DNA from: Actinomycetes bacterium
GTDB lineage: Bacteria > Actinomycetota > Actinomycetes > Nanopelagicales > Nanopelagicaceae
Assembly (NCBI GenBank): GCA_025355805.1
Contig: JANXYY010000042.1
Span: 1-32,837, forward strand
DNA length: 32,837 bases
Reading direction: 5' to 3'
The translations under genes and the position numbers were made by a program. Shown one piece after another: positions 24,152 through 32,834 of the stretch; position 1 is the stretch's first letter; the number at the start of each line of letters is the position of its first letter. The notes under the pieces were generated by a model, which was not told the DNA's origin, did no database searches, and worked only from the letters and a program-made list of their open reading frames with translations.

Positions 24152-25629
24152 TGGCCCAAGTACATATCGAAGTTAGACCTGGGGCATATCGTGACTCCGT
24201 GTCGTTGCTCGAAGTGAGCCGTGCTGTTGCTTCGAGCCCCGGAGTGGAAGATGCCATCGTCGCGATGGGGACACCGCTAAATGTCGACCTGATGCGCGAA
24301 CTTGGTTTTCATCTCGATCAACCAAGCCCCAACGATTTAATAATTGCGATTCGAGCGATCGACCAAGCAGCAATTATCAACGGGCTCTCCACGATGGCGG
24401 CGGAATTTTCGTCAATCGACCAGCGTGCGCGATCTGCAAGTGGTGATGGCCAACTCGCTCCTCCAAGGAGCGTGGGTCGCGCGCATGATGCAGATTTAGC
24501 CCTCATTTCGGTCCCGGGGACCGGTGCGTTCGCGGAAGCAATTGACGCACTCGAAGCTGGTCAATCAGTCATGCTCTTCAGCGACAATGTGCCCATCTGG
24601 CAAGAAATTATTTTGAAAGAGTTTGCCTCAAGTCGCAACTTAATCGTGATGGGACCCGATTGTGGAACAGCCGTGATTGGCGGAGTCGGTCTCGGTTTTG
24701 CAAATGTAGTAAGACCAGGACCCATAGGGATTGTGGCGGCGTCTGGAACCGGTGCCCAACAAGTACTGGCTCTGTTGGATTTGGCCGGTGTTGGGATAAC
24801 GCACTGCATAGGTGTTGGCGGACGGGATCTTTCTGCAGAAGTTGCCGCTCGGTCGACGATGAGTGCAATCGCGGCACTCGCCGAAGATCCCGACACGAAA
24901 ACGATAGTTCTCATCTCGAAACCGCCAGCGGCGGAAGTCGCCGAATTGGTCAGGTCGAGCACTAGCGCGATTTCAAAGCCCGTCGTATTTGCCCTCTTAG
25001 GTGAAGGTTCGCCAGATCTGACAAAAACTACGGAAGAAATTCTAGGGACAATCGGCGTTGTAGTACCCGATTGGCCGTCCTGGGGCGAAGTGTCCACGCT
25101 ACGAGCGACCGGGAAATATCTTCGTGGACTGTATTCGGGCGGCACCATCTGCGATGAGGCAATGGTGATCGCAGCGAATCAGTTGGGCCAGATTCGTTCG
25201 AACATTCCGCTACGAGCGGAGTGGAAACATGATCCATTCGCAGAATCGATTGAACACACTTTCATTGACTTCGGTGATGACGCGATGACTGTGGGACGGG
25301 CGCATCCGATGATTGATTCAACATTGCGAATTGAACGTCTGCATAAGGAGATGGCCGATCCGAGTTGCGGAGTCATCATCATGGATGTGGTTCTCGGACA
25401 TGGAGCAGACGCCGACCCAGCACCTGCTCTCTCATCGGCGATTAGTGAAGCACACGACCATGGCCAGAAAACACCTGTAATTATTTCTCTCATCGGGTCT
25501 TCAGGCGACCCGCAGGGGCTTATTCGACAGGCTGAGATCCTCAGTGGTGTGGGCGCTTTCGTCACCGTAAGCAATGCCACCGCCGTGAACATCGCAATTT
25601 CGCTAATCCAGATGAACGAGGCGTCATGA
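24151..25629 (+). CDS. fdrA: FdrA/AllF family acyl-carbamoyl ligase-like subunit
   Basis: A 492-aa FdrA protein related to the succinyl-CoA synthetase alpha chain. An N-terminal region (residues 1-110) precedes a Rossmann/ligase fold with GPDCGTA (168-174), GIVAASGTGAQQ (193-204) and GVGGRDL (221-227), then a C-terminal half with YSGGTICDEAM and VVLGHGADADPA. The SCS-type phospho-His loop is not seen, in keeping with a carbamoyl-transfer rather than CoA-ligase role. An AAGGAG lies upstream of ATG 24151, and the stop overlaps allG (ATGA). With DUF1116 and DUF2877 proteins it should make the transcarbamylase complex. Confidence 0.9.
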   Translation: MAQVHIEVRPGAYRDSVSLLEVSRAVASSPGVEDAIVAMGTPLNVDLMRELGFHLDQPSPNDLIIAIRAIDQAAIINGLSTMAAEFSSIDQRARSASGDGQLAPPRSVGRAHDADLALISVPGTGAFAEAIDALEAGQSVMLFSDNVPIWQEIILKEFASSRNLIVMGPDCGTAVIGGVGLGFANVVRPGPIGIVAASGTGAQQVLALLDLAGVGITHCIGVGGRDLSAEVAARSTMSAIAALAEDPDTKTIVLISKPPAAEVAELVRSSTSAISKPVVFALLGEGSPDLTKTTEEILGTIGVVVPDWPSWGEVSTLRATGKYLRGLYSGGTICDEAMVIAANQLGQIRSNIPLRAEWKHDPFAESIEHTFIDFGDDAMTVGRAHPMIDSTLRIERLHKEMADPSCGVIIMDVVLGHGADADPAPALSSAISEAHDHGQKTPVIISLIGSSGDPQGLIRQAEILSGVGAFVTVSNATAVNIAISLIQMNEAS

Positions 25630-27053
25630 ACGAACTCCGTGGCTTGCTACAGAATAACAATCTCAAGATCGCCACGGCCGGAGTCCCTCTTCTGGCTGAT
25701 GCACTGTCCGACCAATTAGTGCCAATCTCCCGGATCGACTGGCGCCCCGCGGTTCCCGGTTCGCAGGAGGCACTAAACCGAGTGATGGCCGATGGACGTC
25801 GCGACGGAGCTAATTCGTTAGCACTTGCTCGAATGTTGGCGGCGGGGGCGTTGTTGGTAGATGTGCGGCAGGCTAAAGATGCTCTTGGACTCGAACCTGG
25901 AACATTTCTTCACGCAGGTCCGCCATTGACGTGGGAGCGTGCTTCCGGTCCAATGCGCGGCGCACTCTTGGGTGGAACGATCTTTGAAGGAATCGCCTCC
26001 GATGCCGAAACTGCCGAGAAGATCTTGTCCAGCGGCGGTATCGATTGGGAACCCTGTCATCATCGCGATGCCGTAGGCCCAATGGCCGGGGTTGTTACAC
26101 CCTCAATGTGGATGTTCGAGCTCTTAGATCCCACCACTGGTAATCGTTCATGGTGTTCCCTCAACGAAGGACTTGGCAAAGTATTGCGTTACGGGGCCTA
26201 TTCGGGCGAAGTTATCGATCGATTGCGATGGATGAGAGAGGTTCTCGGGCCATTGCTCAAACTTGCGGTTCAACGCCGTAACGAAAGTCCTGCGGGACCA
26301 ATCGATGTACAAGCGATTCTTGCTCAAATGATTCAGATGGGCGACGAAGGGCACAATCGAAATCGAGCAGGGACTCTTATGTTTCTTCGTGACCTGTTGC
26401 CTGATCTCATCGAATCCGGTGCGGCAAATTCAGATGTAGCGACGTCGGCTCGATTCATGGGTGGAAATGATCATTTCTTTCTGAATTTGGTAATGCCGGC
26501 CTGCAAATTACAGACCATGGCGGCACGCAATATCCCGGGGTGCTCCGTCGTCACCGTTATGGCCAGAAATGGCACTGACTTTGGGGTACAGGTTTCGGGA
26601 ACGGGCGACACTTGGTACACCGGGCCCGCCGAGATTCCAGTGGGACTCTTCCTTGGTTCTTACACCGAAAAGGACGCGAACCCCGACATCGGAGATAGCG
26701 CAATAACTGAAACCGCTGGAGTAGGCGGATTCGCAATGGCGGCGGCTCCTGCAATTGTCCGATTTATCGGAGGTACGGTGCCGGACGCACTTGCGGCAAC
26801 TCGTCGGATGTACGAGATCACCGTTGGCGAAAATGTGAGTCGCGGAATTCCTGTACTTGAGTTTCGAGGATCTCCCACCGCAATCGATGTAACTCGAGTG
26901 ATTCGCACCGGAATTTTGCCGCAAATTAATACCGGAATGGCCGGTCGGATTGCCGGGGTTGGTCAAGTTGGTGCCGGGTTAGTGAACCCGCCTATGGAGT
27001 GCTTCGAAGGCGCTATTCAGGGGCTTGCACAGGCCGCACCTCAGGTGGGTTGA
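25626..27053 (+). CDS. allG: DUF1116 protein, AllG-like oxamic transcarbamylase subunit
   Basis: A 475-aa YlbE/YahG (DUF1116) protein. Conserved stretches include VPISRIDWRPAVPGS, GPMAGVVTPSMWMFEL, GDEGHNRNRAGT and FMGGNDHFFLNLVMP (~residues 278-292), covering the full family length. It is the third gene of the transcarbamylase set and starts in an ATGA overlap with fdrA. Its 3' end runs 13 nt into the convergent mocA-like gene. No carbamate kinase follows, so carbamoyl phosphate may go to arginine or pyrimidine synthesis or to a kinase encoded elsewhere. Confidence 0.88.
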   Translation: MNELRGLLQNNNLKIATAGVPLLADALSDQLVPISRIDWRPAVPGSQEALNRVMADGRRDGANSLALARMLAAGALLVDVRQAKDALGLEPGTFLHAGPPLTWERASGPMRGALLGGTIFEGIASDAETAEKILSSGGIDWEPCHHRDAVGPMAGVVTPSMWMFELLDPTTGNRSWCSLNEGLGKVLRYGAYSGEVIDRLRWMREVLGPLLKLAVQRRNESPAGPIDVQAILAQMIQMGDEGHNRNRAGTLMFLRDLLPDLIESGAANSDVATSARFMGGNDHFFLNLVMPACKLQTMAARNIPGCSVVTVMARNGTDFGVQVSGTGDTWYTGPAEIPVGLFLGSYTEKDANPDIGDSAITETAGVGGFAMAAAPAIVRFIGGTVPDALAATRRMYEITVGENVSRGIPVLEFRGSPTAIDVTRVIRTGILPQINTGMAGRIAGVGQVGAGLVNPPMECFEGAIQGLAQAAPQVG

Positions 27054-27583
27054 AAATCCAGATCATCGCCAACTGCAAGGTCATCGATCGCGATTTCATC
27101 CACAAGCCCTCCTTGGTTCCGCAAATAATTGCGGGCTCCCTTATCACCTGAGAGCGAATTCAGGAGCGGTCTCCAGTGTTCACGCGTGATTACGACTGGA
27201 TGCGTTGGTGCGCCGCTATAGGTTGCGGTGGCCAATCCGCGCTCGCTAGCGAGTACTCGGGTGAAGGCAGCAGGCGTCAGACCAGGAAGGTCCACCAGCG
27301 TCAAGCAGATCCGCTCGTAGACCGAATCGATGGCGTACTCGATCGCAACTCTAAGCGAGCTAGAAATACCCTTTTCCCAATTCGGATTGATGAGAGTCTC
27401 ATCTGCGTCCGGGACCTCGCCAATCCAAGCCCCAAGTACCACCACAACTGATTGGCAACCGCCTAGACGTAGATTGGCAACCGCCCGATCAACTAACCGA
27501 ATGCCTTGGTAATTGAAGGGCGCTTTCGGTCCACCAAAGCGAACGCCTGCTCCGGCTGCTAAGGCAACTCCCAACGTTTTCAT
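27041..27583 (-). CDS. mocA: MocA/MobA-like molybdenum cofactor nucleotidyltransferase
   Basis: A 180-aa nucleotidyltransferase of the MobA-like family, likely adding CMP to molybdopterin to make the cytosine-dinucleotide cofactor that Cox/XDH-type hydroxylases use. The signature LAAGAGVRFGGPK is at residues 8-20, then NPNWEKGISSSL, LVDLPGLT and GDKGARNYL. Start is ATG 27583, directly after the xdhC stop (TAA ATG). It ends the coxD-coxE-xdhC-mocA operon. Other sugar- or nicotinate-type MobA-like roles are possible, but the neighbours fix the interpretation. Confidence 0.85.
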   Translation of the reverse strand: MKTLGVALAAGAGVRFGGPKAPFNYQGIRLVDRAVANLRLGGCQSVVVVLGAWIGEVPDADETLINPNWEKGISSSLRVAIEYAIDSVYERICLTLVDLPGLTPAAFTRVLASERGLATATYSGAPTHPVVITREHWRPLLNSLSGDKGARNYLRNQGGLVDEIAIDDLAVGDDLDFQPT

Positions 27584-28675
27584 TTAGAGATGGATTGGCC
27601 CTTCGGATTCTCGCAAAGGCAGACCAGTTCCACCCCATCGATATTTAACTATCTCAGCCGCGATCGAAAGCGCCGTTTCTTCTGGAGTTCGAGAACCAAG
27701 ATCTAAACCAATGGGTGAATGTAGGCGGGCAATCGATTCAGGACTGACTCCTTCCTCACGAAGCCTGGCTACGCGATCGCGGTGAGTTCTTCTAGATCCC
27801 ATTGCTCCGACGTATCCGGCGCTCGATTCAAGGGCAATCTTTAAAACTGGAACATCAAATTTTGGGTCATGAGTAAGCACCGCGATGGCCATGCGCGGGT
27901 CAATCGTTTGGGTTGCCAAATATCTATGTGGCCAATCGATGACGACCTCATCGGCGTCGGCGAAGCGTTTTTTAGTGGCAAAAATTGAGCGAGCATCACA
28001 AACCGTCACGTGGTAACCCAAAAACTTGCCCAATCTGGCAAGCGCTGCTGCAAAATCTATTGCACCAAAGATTATTAGGCGGGCCTTTGGTGCTGATGAA
28101 TTAACAAATACTTCGATTTCAGTCTCAAGGCGTTGACCATCAATGCCATATCTGAGGAGTCCACTATTGCCGTTGGCCACCATCCCCAGAGCATCATCGA
28201 AAATCGCCTCGTCGAGTCTCTCGCTGCCGGTACTACCGACGAAGCCTGTGGGGGAAATAACCAAGTGAGTTCCTACCCAAGCATCTCCGCGGACGACAGT
28301 AGCAACCGCGAATCCCTCACTTTCGCCACGATTCCGGAGCAACTCGGAAACCCATTCATCATTCATGCATATTCGTTCGGTAAAAACTTCAATCGTTCCA
28401 CCGCAAGTTAAACCGACGGCGAATGCCTCGTCATCACTCACGCCGTAGGTGCTGTACGCGCATTTGCCGTCTGCCAATACAAATTTTGAGACGTCATAAA
28501 GCGCGCCTTCTACGCAGCCACCACTAACTGAACCAACAACCTCATCGTCACCTGTCACCATCATTGAGGATCCTGCGGGTCTGGGCGCTGAATTCCACGT
28601 TTTAACGACCGTCGAAACGACGAACGCGTCCCCATCGCCCGCGTGGTTTCGGATTTCGGCAATCAGCTCGATCAT
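27584..28675 (-). CDS. xdhC: XdhC/CoxF family molybdenum cofactor maturation protein
   Basis: A 363-aa accessory factor that holds and sulfurates the molybdenum cofactor and inserts it into xanthine-dehydrogenase-type enzymes. The N-terminal XdhC domain carries the conserved SGGCVEGAL motif with Cys54. The C-terminal Rossmann domain begins near residue 200 (RLIIFGAIDFAAAL) and includes SAGYVGAMGSRRTHRDRVARL and HSPIGLDLGSRTPEE. It overlaps coxE by 4 nt and abuts mocA. Presence next to structural genes supports their assembly as a functional molybdoenzyme. Confidence 0.94.
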   Translation of the reverse strand: MIELIAEIRNHAGDGDAFVVSTVVKTWNSAPRPAGSSMMVTGDDEVVGSVSGGCVEGALYDVSKFVLADGKCAYSTYGVSDDEAFAVGLTCGGTIEVFTERICMNDEWVSELLRNRGESEGFAVATVVRGDAWVGTHLVISPTGFVGSTGSERLDEAIFDDALGMVANGNSGLLRYGIDGQRLETEIEVFVNSSAPKARLIIFGAIDFAAALARLGKFLGYHVTVCDARSIFATKKRFADADEVVIDWPHRYLATQTIDPRMAIAVLTHDPKFDVPVLKIALESSAGYVGAMGSRRTHRDRVARLREEGVSPESIARLHSPIGLDLGSRTPEETALSIAAEIVKYRWGGTGLPLRESEGPIHL

Positions 28676-29799
28676 CTGGGGTCGGCAATCTCATGGCATA
28701 GATCATCAAAAGAATTGAATGAATGACCACTGACGAGCCGATCAAGATGTGGCAGTGCGATCTCCATCCCTGCAGTTAGCGGTGCAAATCCGGGTCTATG
28801 CATATGCGGATTTACCCAAATGATTCGTTTGGCAAGACGCGAAAGATGAGCGACTCCGTCGCCTAGCATCTGCACATCGCCTCGCTCCCAACCATCGCTA
28901 GCGATTACGACGATCGCCCCGCGAGCAATACTTCTGGCCCCGAATTCGCGAATGAACGAACGCAATTGGCTACCAAGCCTGGTACCACCAGACCAATCGG
29001 GAATATCATGGAGGGCCAAATTGATTGCTCTTTCTACGTTTGATTCGGAAAGCGATCGGGTCACGCGAGTCAGACGCGTCCCGATAGTAAACACTTCGGT
29101 CGACCTACGAGCCCTCTTCGTCGCGTAGGCAAATTGTAAGTAGGCACTTGCATACGCCCGCATGGATCCGCTGATGTCAATGAGGAAAAGAATTCGGCGC
29201 GGTGTTCGACGACGATCACGTAGAAATATATCGGACACTTCTCCTCCGGCTCTTAAAGCCGCACGCACCGTTTTACGCCGATCAAAATAATCTGATCCTC
29301 CAATTTCAAATCTACGAGAACGTCTGGTTAGTGCCGCTGGTCGAAGTTTGGCTATCCAGCCTTCGACTAGCGCTCGATCGGTAGGCGAGAGCAGCGCTAT
29401 GTCTGCCTCGCGCAAGGATTCAACGGCCGAGGCAGAAACGACTGGTTTCTCACGAGGTCCTTGGTCCAGATCTGCCTCCCCTAGATCTACGCCCACCGGA
29501 ATCGCGCGCTCACTCGTTGCGGCATTTGGTTGATCCGCAACGCCGAGCAAACCTCCAAACCAGGCTTGAAAGGCTCGGTCATAAATTGGCAAATCCTCTT
29601 TGCGTGAACAGAAGGAGAGCTTGCCCGCCAGGTAAACATGATCACGGTCGCTTGAGCCCAGAGCCAAGACCGCGCGGTACAGGGTTTGGACTCGATTCTG
29701 ATCAACCTGGATACCTAAGGAGCTCAACGTATGAGCAAAACCGAGGAGCACTCGGTCGATCTCAGGATGCGAGTAAGGCTCGGACTTGGGCAATGTCAT
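28672..29799 (-). CDS. coxE: CoxE-like von Willebrand factor A domain protein
   Basis: A 375-aa protein with a long N-terminal CoxE region and a VWA domain carrying the MIDAS motif DISGS (residues 208-212), a TRLGSQLRSF threonine-site segment and IVVIASDGWERGD. In CO dehydrogenase operons CoxD (AAA+) and CoxE cooperate in active-site maturation. The frame is open to 29871, but ATG 29799 (MTLPKSEPYS) gives the family-like N-terminus; it overlaps coxD by 38 nt. CoxE helps here although the hydroxylase is form II and has no Cu site, so it probably serves general cofactor insertion. Confidence 0.88.
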   Translation of the reverse strand: MTLPKSEPYSHPEIDRVLLGFAHTLSSLGIQVDQNRVQTLYRAVLALGSSDRDHVYLAGKLSFCSRKEDLPIYDRAFQAWFGGLLGVADQPNAATSERAIPVGVDLGEADLDQGPREKPVVSASAVESLREADIALLSPTDRALVEGWIAKLRPAALTRRSRRFEIGGSDYFDRRKTVRAALRAGGEVSDIFLRDRRRTPRRILFLIDISGSMRAYASAYLQFAYATKRARRSTEVFTIGTRLTRVTRSLSESNVERAINLALHDIPDWSGGTRLGSQLRSFIREFGARSIARGAIVVIASDGWERGDVQMLGDGVAHLSRLAKRIIWVNPHMHRPGFAPLTAGMEIALPHLDRLVSGHSFNSFDDLCHEIADPR

Positions 29800-30607
29800 C
29801 TTGATACTTAAGGAGTGCGCCCAACGAGAGGCCGGCAAGTTCTGGTGAAATATCTCGTGCCCCAAGCGCAAGTAGAGTTGCTGCCCAGTCGAGTGATTCA
29901 GCGGTCCCCGGCGCTTTGATCAGATCCAATTTACGAATTCGCTCAACCGTGGTAGCGATCTCGTGTGCCAGTGCCTCACCTATCCCGGGCAAGCGAGTTC
30001 GAATAATGGTGATCTCCCGTTCGATGCTTGGGTGTTCCAGGAATTGATAGAGACACCGACGTTTGAGTGCATCATGGACGTCGCGCGTGCGATTAGAGGT
30101 CAAAATGGTGAGAGGCGGTGATTGTGCGGCGATCCGTCCGAGTTCGGGGATCGTAATTGCGAAGTCGCTTAATATTTCAAGCAGAAAGGCTTCAAATTCG
30201 TCGTCTGCTCGATCTACTTCGTCGATCAAGAGAACACATGGTTCTTCGAGTGCGCGCAACAATGGCCGAGCCAAGAGAAATCGTCGGTCATAAAGATCGT
30301 GTTCAATTTGATCAACGTCGTGCATCCCTGCACTTTCAGCGGCGCGGACGTGCAGAATTTGCCTTGGAAAATCCCAGTCATAAAGTGCTTGCGAGGCATC
30401 TATTCCTTCATAGCATTGCAATCTGATGAGCGGCAATTCCAACACTTCGGCCATCGCTCGAGCCAGTTCCGTTTTACCAACGCCCGGATCTCCTTCGAGG
30501 AAGAGCGGTTTGTTCAACCTCATCGCGAGCCAGAGCGCCATGGCGCTGCTCTCCTCCGCTACATAGCCAGTCGCGGCCAGCGCGACGCGAATTTCTTCGG
30601 CATCCAT
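29762..30607 (-). CDS. coxD: CoxD-like MoxR-family AAA+ ATPase
   Basis: A 281-aa MoxR-type ATPase with Walker A GDPGVGKT (residues 39-46), Walker B CVLLIDEVDRAD (around 124-135) and sensor-1 TILTSNRTRD. It works with CoxE as a chaperone for molybdenum-hydroxylase maturation. The frame extends upstream to 30835 over the PH-domain gene, but ATG 30607 (MDAEEIRVAL) is the family-like start and lies 7 nt after a TAATCT hexamer. It is the first gene of the maturation operon. Confidence 0.92.
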   Translation of the reverse strand: MDAEEIRVALAATGYVAEESSAMALWLAMRLNKPLFLEGDPGVGKTELARAMAEVLELPLIRLQCYEGIDASQALYDWDFPRQILHVRAAESAGMHDVDQIEHDLYDRRFLLARPLLRALEEPCVLLIDEVDRADDEFEAFLLEILSDFAITIPELGRIAAQSPPLTILTSNRTRDVHDALKRRCLYQFLEHPSIEREITIIRTRLPGIGEALAHEIATTVERIRKLDLIKAPGTAESLDWAATLLALGARDISPELAGLSLGALLKYQDDIAQVRALLAS

Positions 30608-30620
30608 GGTGGCTAGATTA
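30608..30620 (-). promoter_or_regulatory. leaderless -10 element for the coxD-coxE-xdhC-mocA operon
   Basis: On the minus strand TAATCT (30620-30615), overlapping the stop codon of the PH-domain gene, is followed by 7 nt and ATG 30607. This gives the maturation operon its own start, separate from the his transcript. Confidence 0.5.
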
Positions 30621-31040
30621 CCTGTTGATTCGGTTGGCGATCTCAAGTGCCATCGCACGAGACCTGGCACCATCGGAATTCTGAATTGCCATCGTGTTAA
30701 GTCGTGTTCCATCCGCGAGGTCAAGACTGGCCCATGGGGCGTCTTGGGCGAACCGAACGGAGATAATTTGGCTCCAATCGAGACGTTGTTGGCGCAAAAT
30801 GTTGACCACAAGAAGTCCACTCGAACTGATCTCAAGCCGGGGTCTCGCGACTAGAAGCAGAACCAATATCACAATGGAACTAACTGCCGGCATAGTTACG
30901 CGCCAGACATAAGAGAAGAGCGCTCCGCCAGGTTCGGCGACTGCTGCAAAAATGGTCAGGCTTAACACGACAACTGCCAACCATAAAGGAATCTTCCTAC
31001 CTAAATTTGGTCGGAAGATTTGTTTAGCCTCGTGATCCAC
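30618..31040 (-). CDS. PH-domain (bPH type) membrane protein
   Basis: A 140-aa protein with two membrane helices (about residues 17-36 and 48-66) followed by a bacterial PH-like domain (residues ~68-138; RLEISSSGLLVVNILRQQRLDWSQI). This hydrophobic-then-PH layout, directly after hisG, is conserved across Actinobacteria, yet the function is unknown. Start is GTG 31040, 18 nt after the hisG stop; no good Shine-Dalgarno is seen. It ends 10 nt before coxD. Confidence 0.8.
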   Translation of the reverse strand: MDHEAKQIFRPNLGRKIPLWLAVVVLSLTIFAAVAEPGGALFSYVWRVTMPAVSSIVILVLLLVARPRLEISSSGLLVVNILRQQRLDWSQIISVRFAQDAPWASLDLADGTRLNTMAIQNSDGARSRAMALEIANRINR

Positions 31041-31058
31041 TGGCCATCACTGGAGCGT

Positions 31059-31904
31059 TCAGAGTCGACAAGCGTGGATGTCAGTGACCAAAATGCCACG
31101 TGCTCCGAGATCCCATAACTCATCCATGACTCGGTTGGTTTCCTTGCGCAGAACCATCGCGCGCACTGCGGCCCAACCTGAATCGTGCAATGGAGAGACC
31201 GTGGGCGATTCGATGCCTGGCGTTATGTGACAGGCGGCTGAAACTAGTTCTTGGCGCACGTCGTAATCCATCAAAACATATTGACGGGCGATGATGACGC
31301 CTTGGACTCGACGAATCAACAACTCGATCGCAGACGAACGTTCGACGCCATCGCGCATAATGAGGACTGCTTCGCTTAGCAAAATCGGTTCACCGATTAG
31401 CTCTAACCCGGCCTGGCGCAGAGTGGTACCCGTGGAAACTACGTCAGCTATCGCATCGGCCACTCCGAGGCGAACAGCGCCTTCGACTGCACCATCGAGG
31501 CGCACAACTTTGGCCTGAATTCCATTGGTAGCTAAGTGTTTTGCGACGAGCACCGGATACGAAGTAGCTATTCGTAAGCCGGCCAAGCCTGAAATATCTT
31601 TGGTACGTTCTGGAGTTGTCGCGTAGCGAAACGTTGAGCCGCCAAAACCGAGGGGCAAAATTTCATGTGCGGGCGCTGCGGAATCTAGCAACAGGTCACG
31701 CCCAGTGATTCCGGCATCAAGTTGTCCTGACCCGACGTATACAGCGATGTCGCGTGGCCGGAGGAAGTAGAACTCAATATCGTTTTCAAGATCCTGCAAA
31801 ATTAGATCTCGTAGATCGTAACGCTGACGGTATCCAGCCTCTTTCAGCATCTCTACTGAAGCCTCAGAAAGCGATCCTTTGTTCGGAACGGCGACACGCA
31901 ACAT
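31059..31904 (-). CDS. hisG: ATP phosphoribosyltransferase (HisG, long form)
   Basis: First and feedback-regulated step of histidine biosynthesis, condensing ATP with PRPP. The 281-aa length is the long, hexameric form with a C-terminal ACT-like regulatory domain (about residues 205-281). It begins MLRVAVPNKGSLSEA and contains the DAGITGRDLL segment and the phosphoribosyl-binding VSTGTTLRQAGL. ATG 31904 is chosen because AGGGGA lies just upstream at the right distance; the frame is open to 31955 but that adds a nonconserved leader overlapping hisE. It is the standard hisE-hisG pair. Confidence 0.97.
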   Translation of the reverse strand: MLRVAVPNKGSLSEASVEMLKEAGYRQRYDLRDLILQDLENDIEFYFLRPRDIAVYVGSGQLDAGITGRDLLLDSAAPAHEILPLGFGGSTFRYATTPERTKDISGLAGLRIATSYPVLVAKHLATNGIQAKVVRLDGAVEGAVRLGVADAIADVVSTGTTLRQAGLELIGEPILLSEAVLIMRDGVERSSAIELLIRRVQGVIIARQYVLMDYDVRQELVSAACHITPGIESPTVSPLHDSGWAAVRAMVLRKETNRVMDELWDLGARGILVTDIHACRL

Positions 31905-31911
31905 GCTTCCC

Positions 31912-32175
31912 CTAAAGTTTTTCGTAGACATCAGTTGGGGTAATGCCACGAGCAAGCATCATCACCTGCAGGTGGTATAGAAGTTGGCTGATTTCAAGAG
32001 CAAGATCGGCACCACTCTCGTACTCGGCGGCGAGCCAGACCTCCGAGGCTTCCTCCACAACTTTCTTACCAATCGCATGTACACCGGCATCAAGCAATTC
32101 AACAGTTCGCGAACCGGTGGGACGATCTCTGGCTGCGGCTTCCAATTGGGGCCACAGTTCGTCGAAGGTCTTCAT
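31912..32175 (-). CDS. hisE: phosphoribosyl-ATP pyrophosphatase
   Basis: Second step of histidine biosynthesis, hydrolysing PR-ATP to PR-AMP. The 87-aa protein matches the all-alpha NTP-pyrophosphohydrolase fold with the metal-binding [14 protein letters not shown] (residues ~36-49) and the second helix [17 protein letters not shown]. The ATG overlaps the pnuC stop (ATGA), and hisG starts 8 nt after its stop. Confidence 0.96.
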   Translation of the reverse strand: MKTFDELWPQLEAAARDRPTGSRTVELLDAGVHAIGKKVVEEASEVWLAAEYESGADLALEISQLLYHLQVMMLARGITPTDVYEKL

Positions 32176-32834
32176 TTGTTAAGTCTAAACGGTGATCCTT
32201 GTTCCTCTCTACTGATTTTTAACCATGAGACGAAGCCCCAGATCACAAAGGCGCCGTAAATTAGGTAGAGCGTGGCCGAGGGGTAATAGCCAGCCTTGAC
32301 TAAGAGCGGAACGCCGACAGCGTCAACGGCCAACCAGACCAACCAGAATTCCACGTAGCCGCGGGCCATTCCATAGGTTGCCAATGCACTCCCGGTGAAA
32401 ATCCACGCATCTGCCAATGGCCCCCATGATCCGAGTAACTTCAATACATAGTAAGAGCAGATGAAAAAGAGAACCGTAACGGGCAGAATCTGCAATTTCT
32501 CGCGAGTAGTCGTCCAGTGCGGAACAACCGAACTGTGTTCGAGCGTTTCTCGACGACTTTTATGCCAGGTATACCAGCCGTAAATACTGAGTGCCGCGAA
32601 GAGCACCTGTCGCCCAGCTTGGCCATAGAGATTCTTATCCTGCGGCGTCTGGAAAACCGCACCAAGAAATACCGTGAAAAGGAGAACGTTCCCAATAATG
32701 CCGATCGGCCACGTCCCTACTCGCCGGCGCATTCCAAGAACGGCGCTGGCTAAGCCAAATAGGTTTCCAATGACCTCGCGCCAGAGAATGGCTTTACTTC
32801 CGAAATGAATCTCAGCGGCGAAGAGCCAGTGCAT
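32172..32834 (-). CDS. pnuC: PnuC-type nicotinamide riboside/pyridine-nucleotide transporter
   Basis: A 220-aa membrane transporter for NAD precursors with the expected seven-helix pattern. Family stretches include [36 protein letters not shown] and [21 protein letters not shown]. The ATG at 32834 is almost at the window edge, preceded by CT, and the start may lie further upstream, but MHWLF is family-like. It is co-directional with hisE and overlaps it by 4 nt, an unusual neighbour for the his genes. Confidence 0.9.
   Translation of the reverse strand: MHWLFAAEIHFGSKAILWREVIGNLFGLASAVLGMRRRVGTWPIGIIGNVLLFTVFLGAVFQTPQDKNLYGQAGRQVLFAALSIYGWYTWHKSRRETLEHSSVVPHWTTTREKLQILPVTVLFFICSYYVLKLLGSWGPLADAWIFTGSALATYGMARGYVEFWLVWLAVDAVGVPLLVKAGYYPSATLYLIYGAFVIWGFVSWLKISREEQGSPFRLNK

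Noticed and set aside
24151-25629. Succinyl-CoA synthetase alpha subunit
   Set aside because: The Rossmann/ligase motifs are shared, but the N-terminal region, length and adjacency to DUF1116 and DUF2877 genes identify FdrA/AllF.
30608-30835. N-terminal extension of the CoxD ATPase to 30835
   Set aside because: It would overlap most of the PH-domain gene in another frame and lacks family similarity; ATG 30607 has a -10 at leaderless distance.
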